A stretch of DNA of 31,680 bases from DATNIB01 sp035604685 (GTDB lineage Bacteria; Actinomycetota; Acidimicrobiia; Acidimicrobiales; RAAP-2): the NCBI GenBank assembly GCA_035604685.1, contig DATNIB010000050.1, positions 1 through 31,680 on the forward strand. The letters run 5' to 3'. The position numbers and the translations under genes were made by a program. Numbering within the stretch: position 1 is the stretch's first letter; every line of letters begins with the position of its first letter. Under the pieces are notes generated by a model. That model had not been told where the DNA came from. It was given only the letters and a program-made list of their open reading frames with translations, and made no database searches. Of this stretch, positions 24,093-31,262 are shown piece by piece.

Positions 24093-25892
24093 TCACGCCG
24101 CCAGGAAACCGCCCGACTGGTGGCGCCACAGGCGCCCGTAGACGCCGTGGTCGCCCAGGCGGAGCAGCTCGCGGTGCGATCCCTCTTCGACGATCGCTCC
24201 CCCCTCCAGCACGATGATGCGGTCGAGGCGGGCGATGGTGGCCAGCCGGTGGGCGACCACCAACGCGGTGGAGCGCTCCATCAGCCGCCAGAGGGCGTCC
24301 TGCACCAGCGCCTCTGACTCCGAGTCGAGCGCCGAGGTGGCCTCGTCGAGGATGAGGATGGGCGCGTCCTTGGCCATGGCCTGGGCGATGGCCACCCGCT
24401 GGCGCTGGCCACCGGAGAGCTTGAGGCCGCGCTCGCCGACCACCGTGTCGTAACCCTCGGGCAGGTGTGAGACGAACTCCCACACGTGCGCGGCCAGCCC
24501 GACCCGCCGCACGAGATCCATGTCGGGTGCCGAGAGCCCCTCGATGCCGTAGCAGATGTTCTCCGCGATGGTCCGGTGGAGCATCTGGGGCTCCTGGGCC
24601 ACGTAGGAGATATGGCGGCGCAGCGACCGTTGCGTGACCGCGGCGATGTCCTGACCGTCGATCAGGATCCGCCCGGCCGAGAGGTCCATGAAGCGCAGGA
24701 CCAGCTTGGTGAGGGTGGTCTTCCCCGATCCCGACGGGCCGACCAGGCCGACGTGCTCGCCCGGCGCCACGCGCAGGTCGAGCCCGGCGAAGAGCGGCAC
24801 GCCCTCTCGGTAGGCGAAGGTGACCCGGTCGAACTCGACGCCGCCGAAGGGGGCCACGAGCGCGGCGGCGTCCACGGTGTCGCGGACCTCGGGGACCGTG
24901 GCCGCGATGCCGGCGAACTTGCCGCAGCGACCGAGGTCGCGGGCCACCTGGCGAATGTGCTCGAAGGACTCCTCGAGCGTGCCCACCATCTGGGTCGCGT
25001 AGAAGAGGACGAGGTACACGGCGCCGGCCGCCACCGACCGGTGGAGCGCGAGCACGACGCCCGTGATGACCGCCACCCAGCTCAGCGCGGCAAGCGACGA
25101 TTCCATCTGGAGCCGGGTGGCCGAGAACACCTTGCGGGCGCGCAGATCCGCGGTGATGGCCTCGCCGACCAGGGCGCCGACATGCGCCTGCTCCTCTGCC
25201 TCGGTGGACTGGGCCCGCACCGTCGTCAGGTTCGAGATGGTGTCGGCCACGACCCCGCTCGCCCGCGTGTGCGCGTCCGAGAACGCCCGCTCGGCGGCGA
25301 TGACCTTGCGCATGCGCAGGGCGAGCACCGACGAGAACACGGCGACCAGCGTCCCCAGGACGAGCGACACCGGCCAGGCGTAGACGGCCAGCACGCACAG
25401 GGCGCCGAGAACCGTCACCCCGATGCGGATGAAGCCCCAGGTGACGTTGTCGATCAGCTCCACGAAGGCCCAGGAGAACGTCTCGAGCGCCGAGATCACC
25501 TCACCGGCGGGGCGGTCGGTGTGCCAGCGGTGGCTGAGCGAGATCAGGTGGTCGTACCCGTTCGTGATGCCCTGGCCGAAGGCCCGCAGGGTCGCGCCCC
25601 ACAGGATCCAGCCGGCGAGGCGCCAGATCAGCGTCGAGACGGCCAGGATGACGCCGTAGAGGAGGAGGAGGGTCCCGAAGGTCCGCGCCAACCCGGCGTG
25701 CGGCGGCAGGTCCGCGATCCGGGTCAACAGCGCCGCGAAGACGAGCGGCCCGGCGACCGCGTTGGCCAGTGTGCCGACGACGACCAGCGACCACCCGAGC
25801 ACGAATGCGGGGCGTTGCGGGCCGACCTGGCGCCAGCAGAACGACAGGGTCTGTTTGGTTGTCGATGGGGGGAAGAGGCTGCGATCAGCCAT
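24093..25892 (-). CDS. ABC exporter half-transporter (fused membrane and ATPase domains)
   Basis: A 599-residue protein. The N-terminal ABC-exporter membrane domain has about six helices to residue 310. The nucleotide-binding domain has Walker A GLVGPSGSGKTTLTKL (about residue 385), the Q-loop YVAQEPQMLHRTIAENICYG, the signature LKLSGGQRQRVAIAQAM, Walker B ILILDEATSALD and the H-loop VVAHRLATI. It exports lipids or drugs, probably as a homodimer since no partner gene is adjacent. The ATG start begins MADRSLFPPSTTKQTLSFCW, with CGGAG seven bases ahead. A 435-bp stretch without a clear gene lies upstream. Confidence 0.92.
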   Translation of the reverse strand: MADRSLFPPSTTKQTLSFCWRQVGPQRPAFVLGWSLVVVGTLANAVAGPLVFAALLTRIADLPPHAGLARTFGTLLLLYGVILAVSTLIWRLAGWILWGATLRAFGQGITNGYDHLISLSHRWHTDRPAGEVISALETFSWAFVELIDNVTWGFIRIGVTVLGALCVLAVYAWPVSLVLGTLVAVFSSVLALRMRKVIAAERAFSDAHTRASGVVADTISNLTTVRAQSTEAEEQAHVGALVGEAITADLRARKVFSATRLQMESSLAALSWVAVITGVVLALHRSVAAGAVYLVLFYATQMVGTLEESFEHIRQVARDLGRCGKFAGIAATVPEVRDTVDAAALVAPFGGVEFDRVTFAYREGVPLFAGLDLRVAPGEHVGLVGPSGSGKTTLTKLVLRFMDLSAGRILIDGQDIAAVTQRSLRRHISYVAQEPQMLHRTIAENICYGIEGLSAPDMDLVRRVGLAAHVWEFVSHLPEGYDTVVGERGLKLSGGQRQRVAIAQAMAKDAPILILDEATSALDSESEALVQDALWRLMERSTALVVAHRLATIARLDRIIVLEGGAIVEEGSHRELLRLGDHGVYGRLWRHQSGGFLAA

Positions 25893-26327
25893 TGGTTGCT
25901 CCGATTCGAAGGAAAGAAGTCGTGCGAGAGGATTCGTGCTGTCCGGAATGCGCGCGGGTGGCCCCGCTGGAAGGCGCAGGGCCGGCGCTCGGCCGGTCGG
26001 GGACCGGGTCGGCGTCGCGCTCGGGCGGGCTCCGGGAGGGAAACGGCGCCGCCGCGATCCCGGTCGGCGCCGACCGTCAGGAGTCGGCCCGGGTGGGCCG
26101 CGGGGTCAGTGGGCGATGACGCCCAGAGCCGGGGTGCGGGCCCAACGCAGCCGAGTCGCCCCTACCCCGGGGATGAGCGGACGAAGGTAGGCGCGACCGG
26201 TCTGGGGGCACATGTTGGGAATGCCAGCCATCGGTCGCCTCGCTCCTTGCTCGTCGCTCACCGCAGAAGTTAGCCGACCGCTCGGGCCCCGGTGAACATC
26301 GGGGCCGCGACGACCGCCGACGGGTCC
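25893..26327. other. 435-bp intergenic region upstream of the ABC exporter
   Basis: No established gene is visible. The first part (to about 26100) is GC-rich without clear coding character on either strand. The middle carries a possible 41-codon reading frame on the minus strand (26106-26231). The part near 26232-26280, read on the minus strand, contains GACGAGCAAGGAGCGAGGCGACC, a purine-rich stretch that includes its ribosome-binding-like sequence. A promoter for the exporter is expected here, but no convincing hexamers are seen. Confidence 0.5.
26106..26231 (-). CDS. Possible 41-residue small protein or leader peptide
   Basis: It starts at ATG 26231 and reads MAGIPNMCPQTGRAYLRPLI onward to ALGVIAH. 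AAGGAG lies 11 bases and a GAGG 6 bases before the ATG. About three quarters of its codons end in G or C, which fits the host but also random high-GC sequence. It has one cysteine, no hydrophobic helix and no recognised domain. It lies upstream of and in the same direction as the ABC exporter, so it could be a leader peptide. It may equally be chance. Confidence 0.25.
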   Translation of the reverse strand: MAGIPNMCPQTGRAYLRPLIPGVGATRLRWARTPALGVIAH

Positions 26328-26999
26328 TCAGCCGGGATCGACCACCGCGATCACGAACCCGTCGTACCCCTTGGCCCCCACGGTCTGGATGGCGGTGGCG
26401 TTGACCCGTCCCTCGGCCGCCACCGCGTCGAAGAGCCGACGCGTGCCCACGATGTCGACGTTGTCCGTCTCGGCGTCGAGCACCCCGCCGTTGCGCACCA
26501 CGTTGTCGACGATGATCATCGTCCCGGGGCGCGAGAGCGTGACCGCCCAGGCGAAGTAGTCGGCGTTGGACGCCTTGTCCGCGTCGATGAAGACGAGGTC
26601 GAACGGACCGGCCCCCTCCGCCGCCAGCTTCTCCAGCGTGTCGATCGCCGCGCCGAGACGGATCTCGACCTTGTCCGCCACCCCGGCCCGGGCCAGGCTG
26701 GCCTGGGCCACCTCGGCGTGCTTCGGATCGATCTCGAGGCTGATGAGGCGGCCGTCGTCCGGCAGCGCCCGGGCCATCCAGATCGTGCTGTAGCCGCCGA
26801 GCGTCCCGATCTCGAGGATCTTCCTCGCCCCGTGCAGCTGGGCCAGGACCTGGAGGAGCTTGCCCTGCGCGACCGACACGCTGATGGGCGGCAGGCCGGC
26901 CGCCTGGGCGGCGCGCTGGGCGCCGTCCAGCGCGCCATCGGTGGCCACCATCTTGTCGTTGATGTACCGGTCGACGGCAGTCCACTGTTCGAGGCTCAC
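26328..26999 (-). CDS. Class I SAM-dependent O-methyltransferase (Methyltransf_3/CCoAOMT family)
   Basis: A 223-residue protein with the family's landmarks. SVAQGKLLQVLAQLHGARKILEIGTLGGYSTIWMARALP contains the SAM-binding GTLGGYS. ISLEIDPKHAEVAQ has the acidic ribose-binding residue, and FDLVFIDADKASNADYFAWAV carries the metal-binding D. MIIVDNVVRNG is the conserved DN metal-site motif, and GYDGFVIAVV ends it. It methylates a catechol-like or other hydroxyl substrate with a divalent metal; the substrate is unknown. The GTG at 26999 is supported by AAGGAG 11 bases ahead. The open frame further upstream runs into the DUF2469 gene. It starts 5 bp after that gene's stop. Confidence 0.88.
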   Translation of the reverse strand: MSLEQWTAVDRYINDKMVATDGALDGAQRAAQAAGLPPISVSVAQGKLLQVLAQLHGARKILEIGTLGGYSTIWMARALPDDGRLISLEIDPKHAEVAQASLARAGVADKVEIRLGAAIDTLEKLAAEGAGPFDLVFIDADKASNADYFAWAVTLSRPGTMIIVDNVVRNGGVLDAETDNVDIVGTRRLFDAVAAEGRVNATAIQTVGAKGYDGFVIAVVDPG

Positions 27000-27004
27000 G
27001 CTGC

Positions 27005-27298
27005 TCAGAGCTCCTTTTCGGGGAGTCGTTCGATGTTCACGTCGCGGAACGTCACCACCTTGACCGACGGCACGAAGCGGGCGGGGCGGTACATGTCCCA
27101 GACCCAGGCGTCGTGCAGCTCCAGCTCGACGCAAGCGGGAGAGGTGTCCGAGCGCACGGACACGGCGACCGAGTTGGCGAGGTAGAAGCGGCGCTCGGTC
27201 TCAACCACGTAGGCGAACATGGGGAGCACGGCGCGGTACTCCTGCACCAGGGCCAGCTCGATGTCCGCCTCGTACTGCTCGAGCTCCTCTTCGCTCAC
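27005..27298 (-). CDS. DUF2469 family protein
   Basis: A 97-residue protein closely matching the actinobacterial DUF2469 family (Rv2901c-like): VSEEELEQYEADIELALVQEYR, FAYVVETERRFYLANSVAV, and DAWVWDMYRPARFVPSVKVVTFRDVNIERL. The GTG at 27298 gives the normal family start, whereas the open frame upstream adds only a Pro/Arg-rich stretch. Its function is unknown; it is usually found beside rnhB, a signal peptidase gene and rplS. Here rplS is directly upstream (52 bp), but rnhB and lepB are absent from the gap. No hydrophobic segment or signal peptide is present. Confidence 0.9.
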   Translation of the reverse strand: MSEEELEQYEADIELALVQEYRAVLPMFAYVVETERRFYLANSVAVSVRSDTSPACVELELHDAWVWDMYRPARFVPSVKVVTFRDVNIERLPEKEL

Positions 27299-27350
27299 GA
27301 CGAGGAGACGGCCGCCGCATCGCCGATCGGGCGGCGGCGGAGGCACGCCC

Positions 27351-27704
27351 TCACGGGCGGTTGGTCCGGCGCTCTTTGATCTTGGCCGACTTGCCGACGC
27401 GATCGCGCAGGTAATAGAGCTTCGCCCGCCGGACGTCGCCGAAGGTGGCCACCTCGAGCTTGGAGATGGTCGGCGAGTGCACAGGGAAGGTCCGCTCGAC
27501 GCCCACCCCGAAGCTCACCTTGCGCACCGTGAAGGTCTCGCGCACCCCGGCCCCCTGGCGCCGGATCACGACCCCCTGGAACACCTGGACGCGCTCGCGG
27601 GTCCCCTCGACCACCCGCACGTGGACCTTCACCGTGTCCCCCGGCCGGAACTGGGGGATGTCGTCGCGCAGGCTGTCGCGGTCGATGATCTCAGTGGGGT
27701 GCAT
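27351..27704 (-). CDS. rplS: 50S ribosomal protein L19
   Basis: A 117-residue ribosomal protein located at the 30S-50S interface. RPGDTVKVHVRVVEGTRERVQVFQGVVIRRQGAGVRETFTVRKVSFGVGVERTFPVHSPTI and RRAKLYYLRDRVGKSAKIKER are unmistakable L19 sequence. Translation starts at ATG 27704, preceded by GGGGAAGG with 6 bases between. In most bacteria it follows rpsP-rimM-trmD, but here the upstream 750 bp hold none of these genes, so it must use its own promoter. See the region entry for 27705-28459. Confidence 0.97.
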   Translation of the reverse strand: MHPTEIIDRDSLRDDIPQFRPGDTVKVHVRVVEGTRERVQVFQGVVIRRQGAGVRETFTVRKVSFGVGVERTFPVHSPTISKLEVATFGDVRRAKLYYLRDRVGKSAKIKERRTNRP

Positions 27705-28459
27705 AGTGGTCCTTCCCCGGTGGGGCCGCCCCGGTGACCGAGGGCTGGGCCGGGCGGTCCCCGGGCAGGCCGCCGGTGGCGGGGGGTGGGTGCGGGCTAG
27801 ACATGGAACTCAGGCACTCTCGATGAAAATGCCTCTGAACAGGGATAATACCTCGATGACCGTGCCACTGACCCCTGCCTAGGCTCGTGAAATAGTGGCA
27901 GTAGTGGCATTCTGCGGGCTGCAAGTCACCGACGTGCGGCCCGTCATCCGGTGCATCTTATCGGGCTCACGGTGCCACGGCGGATGCCGCAGGGCTATCG
28001 AAACCGGTGTCGGGCCATGTGACCTGACAGCAATCGCAGGTCGCTGGCTGGGCCATGGCGGTTAGTCGCCGATGTTGAACGGCAGCTGCATGACGTAGAG
28101 AGTGATGGGTCGGCATCGGGGATGTCGAAACAACCATCGGGCGCACCCAGATCCAGCCCACGTTGTCGGTGCAGCGGACTGAAACGTAGACGGTCGTTCC
28201 GGGCCACATAGTCAGCCGCGGGAATTCGATGAACGGAGCATCAGCCTGTCGGACCGACTCCACATGTCGCCGGTGGGAGACTCCATTTCCGACACGACCA
28301 CCTCTCAACGACGGCCTGCTCGCTCCCACGACCCTGAATCCCGCCTTGCAATGCTACTGGACGATTTCAATCCGCTGCGGCTTGGGCCCCACTATCGAAG
28401 TAACCTGACACGGACCTTCGCCACACAACGAGAGGTCAAGCTCCTGGATTGGAAGAACC
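27705..28459. other. 755-bp gene-poor region upstream of rplS with candidate rplS promoter and direct repeats
   Basis: On the minus strand, TATTAT (27845-27850) is a good -10 match about 140 bases before the rplS start. The best -35 at 18 bp (GGGTCA) is weak. Two exact copies of CTCGATGA (plus-strand reading, 27819-27826 and 27852-27859) lie 33 bp apart around it, close to three helical turns, and could be an operator. A 37-codon Pro-rich frame (27691-27804, minus, MSSPHPPPATGGLPGDRPAQ onward) overlaps the rplS start and may be a leader peptide or chance. Further on lies a decayed coding fragment (28062-28250). No trmD, rimM or rpsP sequence is recognised. The DNA past 27.8 kb looks less GC-rich than the left part of the window. 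Confidence 0.4.
28062..28250 (-). pseudogene. Decayed gene fragment with a frameshift, unknown family
   Basis: Read on the minus strand, one frame gives protein-like sequence APFIEFPRLTMWPGTTVYVS, continuing VRCTDNVGWIWVRPMVVSTS. From about 28110 that frame loses character (HHSLRHAAAVQHRR), while a second frame yields PITLYVMQLPFNIGD followed by a TAA at 28062-28064. Joining the two gives a plausible beta-rich C-terminal domain of about 60 residues, so a one- or two-base indel around 28100-28115 is likely. No start or upstream domain is convincing. The family is not recognised. It may be a relic of a gene lost when this locus was rearranged. Confidence 0.4.
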
Positions 28460-29683
28460 GTGACCAACGTGATGGACCTCTACTATGACCCGTTTGACTA
28501 CGAGATCGATGCCAACGTCCATGCAATCTGGCGTCGACTCCGCGACGAGGTGCCGATCTACCGAAATGAGAAGTACGACTTCTGGGCGCTGAGCCGCTAC
28601 GACGACGTGCTCGAGGCAATTCTTGACACCGAGCGGTTCAGCTCTGTCCATGGGACCACGCTCGACACGATGAGTCCCGACCCGTTCCCGATTTCGATGC
28701 TGATCTTCATGGACCCGCCGGTCCACACCTGGCACCGAAAGGTCGTCAACCGGGCCTTTACGCCGAGGAAGATCGCCGGCCTCGAGGCGCGAGTGGTCAC
28801 GATCTGTCAGAACTTGCTCGACCAGCTCGAAGGGCGCAGCGAGTTCGACTTTGTAAAGGAGTACGCCGGGATCATTCCACCCACCATGATCATGACCCTT
28901 GTCGGGTTCCCGGAGGACATGGTCGAGGAGTGGCGGAAGGGCATCGACAACATGCTCACGGTGATGTCCGATGGCACCCTCGACGAACAGCGTTCGACCA
29001 CCATGGGGGCCATGGACTCCCTCGAGGCGTCCGCCGGCGGCCTGCTGCTGCAGGTGTTGCCGGAGCTCATGGAAGAGAGGCGCAAGGAGCCGAAAGAGGA
29101 CCTCCTCTCGGTGCTCGTCCATGCCGAGGTCGACGAGGGCGGCAGGTTGCGTCGCCTGACCGACGAGGAGATTTTCGGCTTTGTCATGCTGCTGGCGGCC
29201 GCTGGTAGCGAGACCGTTGCGCGCCTGCTCGGGTGGGTGGCGACATTGCTCGATCGTCACCCCGACCAGCGGGCCGAGCTGGTCGGCACGCCGACGTTGA
29301 TCCCCAACGCGATCGAGGAGTGTCTTCGCTACGAGGCCCCTTCGCCGGTGCAGGGCCGCTGGGTCATGAAGGACGTTGAGGTCCATGGCCAGATCGTGCC
29401 GGCGGAATCGAAGATCCTGCTTATCAACGGGTCTGCCAACCGCGACAATCGTCACTTCCCAGATGGCGACCGGTTCGACATTCATCGCAACATCGACCGC
29501 CACCTCTCGTTCGGCTACGGAACCCACTTCTGTGTCGGGGCCGCGCTCGCCCGACTTGAGGGTCACGTGGCGCTGCGCGAACTGTTGCAGCGGTTCCCGA
29601 CGTGGGAGGTCGACTACGGGCGCGCCGAGATGATCCACACTGCGAGCGTCCGCGGTTACTCGAAGCTTCCCATCCTCGTATGA
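28460..29683 (+). CDS. Cytochrome P450 monooxygenase
   Basis: A 407-residue soluble bacterial P450. The heme-binding motif is FGYGTHFCVGAALAR with the ligand C358. The I-helix oxygen-activation motif reads LLAAAGSETVARLLG (A-G-S-E-T), and the K-helix ExxR is EECLRYEAPSPVQGR. The N-terminal DPFDYEIDANVHAIWRRLRDEVPIYRNEKYDFWALSRYDDV is typical of actinobacterial class I P450s. The start is GTG at 28460, with GGAAG five bases ahead. No ferredoxin or reductase gene is adjacent, so redox partners come from elsewhere. It is convergent with a SnoaL-like gene, a frequent companion in steroid or polyketide catabolic loci, but no substrate can be assigned. Codon use is less GC3-extreme than in the left part of the window. 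Confidence 0.93.
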   Translation: MTNVMDLYYDPFDYEIDANVHAIWRRLRDEVPIYRNEKYDFWALSRYDDVLEAILDTERFSSVHGTTLDTMSPDPFPISMLIFMDPPVHTWHRKVVNRAFTPRKIAGLEARVVTICQNLLDQLEGRSEFDFVKEYAGIIPPTMIMTLVGFPEDMVEEWRKGIDNMLTVMSDGTLDEQRSTTMGAMDSLEASAGGLLLQVLPELMEERRKEPKEDLLSVLVHAEVDEGGRLRRLTDEEIFGFVMLLAAAGSETVARLLGWVATLLDRHPDQRAELVGTPTLIPNAIEECLRYEAPSPVQGRWVMKDVEVHGQIVPAESKILLINGSANRDNRHFPDGDRFDIHRNIDRHLSFGYGTHFCVGAALARLEGHVALRELLQRFPTWEVDYGRAEMIHTASVRGYSKLPILV

Positions 29684-29730
29684 GCGGGGGGGTCGATCAG
29701 CGCGACGCCGGACGGTGATATGAACCGGCC

Positions 29731-30207
29731 TCAGCGGCGCTCAGCGGCTCCGGGCAGGGACGAAGGCATCTCGATCAGACCTCGTCGGCGCTGGAACCGC
29801 CAACACCCGCCCTCGCGTACCAGGTCGTCTTGGTGGCGGCCGATCATGCTGAGCACCGGCTGCCCATCCGTCCCCCGAGCCACGACCGTCCACATGACGT
29901 CGGACGTCGCCCGGTCGCCGTCGAGGTTGATGACAGGGTTGGTGATGAGGTGCACCAACGAGCCCACCCCGGTGCCGAACGTTCGAGCCATCATGGCCTC
30001 GATCTCATTGCGACCCTTCGCGTGCCCCACGGGGCCCATCAAGAGCTCCCCGTTCTCGGCGAACAGTTCTGAATAGGCGGCGAAATCGCCCCTATCCAGA
30101 TGATGCCCGTAGTCCACGAAGAGCTGCTGGATCTCGATGAGGTCCTCCAACCGACGCAGACGGCCCTCCACGTCCCCTTGTATTCCGACCCCCTGCATCT
30201 GTGTCAC
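29731..30207 (-). CDS. SnoaL-like (NTF2-fold) domain protein
   Basis: A 158-residue protein of the SnoaL_4 group. LEDLIEIQQLFVDYGHHLDRGDFAAYSELFAENGELLMG is the typical cone-fold N terminus with Tyr and Asp in Y...LD.GD...Y..LF. The family's HLITNPVINLDGDRATSDVMWTVVARG follows, then SMIGRHQDDLVREGGCWRFQRRR. Such proteins act as dehydratases, isomerases or hydrolases on ring compounds. The chosen GTG at 30207 has GGGGAGGG 4 bases ahead; an in-frame ATG four codons on is possible. It is convergent with the P450 across 47 bp, which may indicate a shared pathway by context only. Confidence 0.82.
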   Translation of the reverse strand: MTQMQGVGIQGDVEGRLRRLEDLIEIQQLFVDYGHHLDRGDFAAYSELFAENGELLMGPVGHAKGRNEIEAMMARTFGTGVGSLVHLITNPVINLDGDRATSDVMWTVVARGTDGQPVLSMIGRHQDDLVREGGCWRFQRRRGLIEMPSSLPGAAERR

Positions 30208-30381
30208 GCTACCCTCCCCGGTATCCAGGTCCTCGGATAAGAACGAGAGTAGTTGCGCTGGCAGACTCGCCACCACGGTTGGTCGACCGCGGCTGTTTGT
30301 TCATCAGCTGCCGCCGCGTTGGTGACCGGGTGACAGTGTTCCAAAGCGCATTGACCGGCGCCGAAAACTGCTTTCTCACTT

Positions 30382-31200
30382 CTAGTGGCCCCGGTTCGGG
30401 AGAATGAACCGTTGAACGGCGTTAGCAAAGCCCTCTTCCTGGTTGGTCGTGGTAACCCTGCGGGCGGCTCGCTGCACCGCGGTGGATGCATTACCCATGG
30501 CGATGCTCAATGCCGAGTGAGCGAACATCAACACGTCGTTGGGCATATCGCCGATGGTGGCGATCTGCGAGGTTGGTATCGCGAAGCGTGATGAGAGGAA
30601 CTTCACGACGTTGCCCTTATTGGCCTCGGGATGGGTGACGTCGAGGTAGTAAGGCTGTGATTGAGCAGCCGTGACGTGATCGCCGAACTGCTCCCTGGCC
30701 GCCTGAGTGGCGCTGGCCATGGCACCAAGGTCGTCGCTCACTCCCACGATCTTGGCCACGCCCTCATCCAAACCCGAAAAGGTCTCCACGAGGGTGGGTT
30801 GGAATTGGACGGTGGCTGCCTCGTGCTCAACGTGGGGTCCGGCGAGGTCGCGCACGTACCAGTCAGCGCCTCGATAGATCCAGGTGGTGAGGCCGAACGA
30901 CTCCAGTAACGCCACGGTTGGGCTAACGAATGGCTTCGGCACCACCTTCTGCTCGATCACCGTCATGTCCGGCTCCACAACGAGCCCCCCGTTGAAGGCC
31001 GCAATCGGGGTGGTAAGACCGAGAGGCTCAATCAACATCGACATGCCTCGCGGTGGCCGGCCACTGGTGACTGCGAACAACACGCCGGCAGCGCCGAGTT
31101 CTCGGACGGCAGCGACACTTCGATCAGTGAGGATCTTTTCCTGGGTCACCAGGGTGCCATCGACATCGGCAACAAAGAGCCGAATCTTGAACGGCGGAAT
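30382..31200 (-). CDS. Cof-type HAD-superfamily phosphatase, apparent ATT start
   Basis: A 272-residue sugar-phosphate or FMN-type phosphatase. All HAD motifs are present if the gene begins at ATT 31200: motif I RLFVADVDGTLVT (residues 7-19) with the nucleophile Asp, motif II FAVTSGRPPRGM, motif III Lys in NKGNVVKFL, and motif IV ATIGDMPNDVLMF. The next usual start codon is a GTG at 31149, which lies after motif I and would destroy the active site. Upstream of ATT there is an in-frame TAA at 31204-31206, so no other start fits. AGAGGAG sits six bases before ATT. ATT starts are rare but known (infC, pcnB); a base error changing ATG to ATT is the alternative. Confidence 0.85.
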   Translation of the reverse strand: MPPFKIRLFVADVDGTLVTQEKILTDRSVAAVRELGAAGVLFAVTSGRPPRGMSMLIEPLGLTTPIAAFNGGLVVEPDMTVIEQKVVPKPFVSPTVALLESFGLTTWIYRGADWYVRDLAGPHVEHEAATVQFQPTLVETFSGLDEGVAKIVGVSDDLGAMASATQAAREQFGDHVTAAQSQPYYLDVTHPEANKGNVVKFLSSRFAIPTSQIATIGDMPNDVLMFAHSALSIAMGNASTAVQRAARRVTTTNQEEGFANAVQRFILPNRGH

Positions 31201-31262
31201 CTGTTACTCCTCTCGGATGGTGCGAACGATGGTCCTCATGACCGACGCGGGGCGTATTGGCG

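Noticed and set aside
24486..26273. 595-codon plus-strand frame opposite the ABC exporter
   Set aside because: It is antisense to intact Walker and signature motifs. The composition is typical of a high-GC shadow frame.
28264..28488. 74-codon plus-strand frame ahead of the P450
   Set aside because: It overlaps the P450 start and has no recognisable features or clear ribosome binding site.
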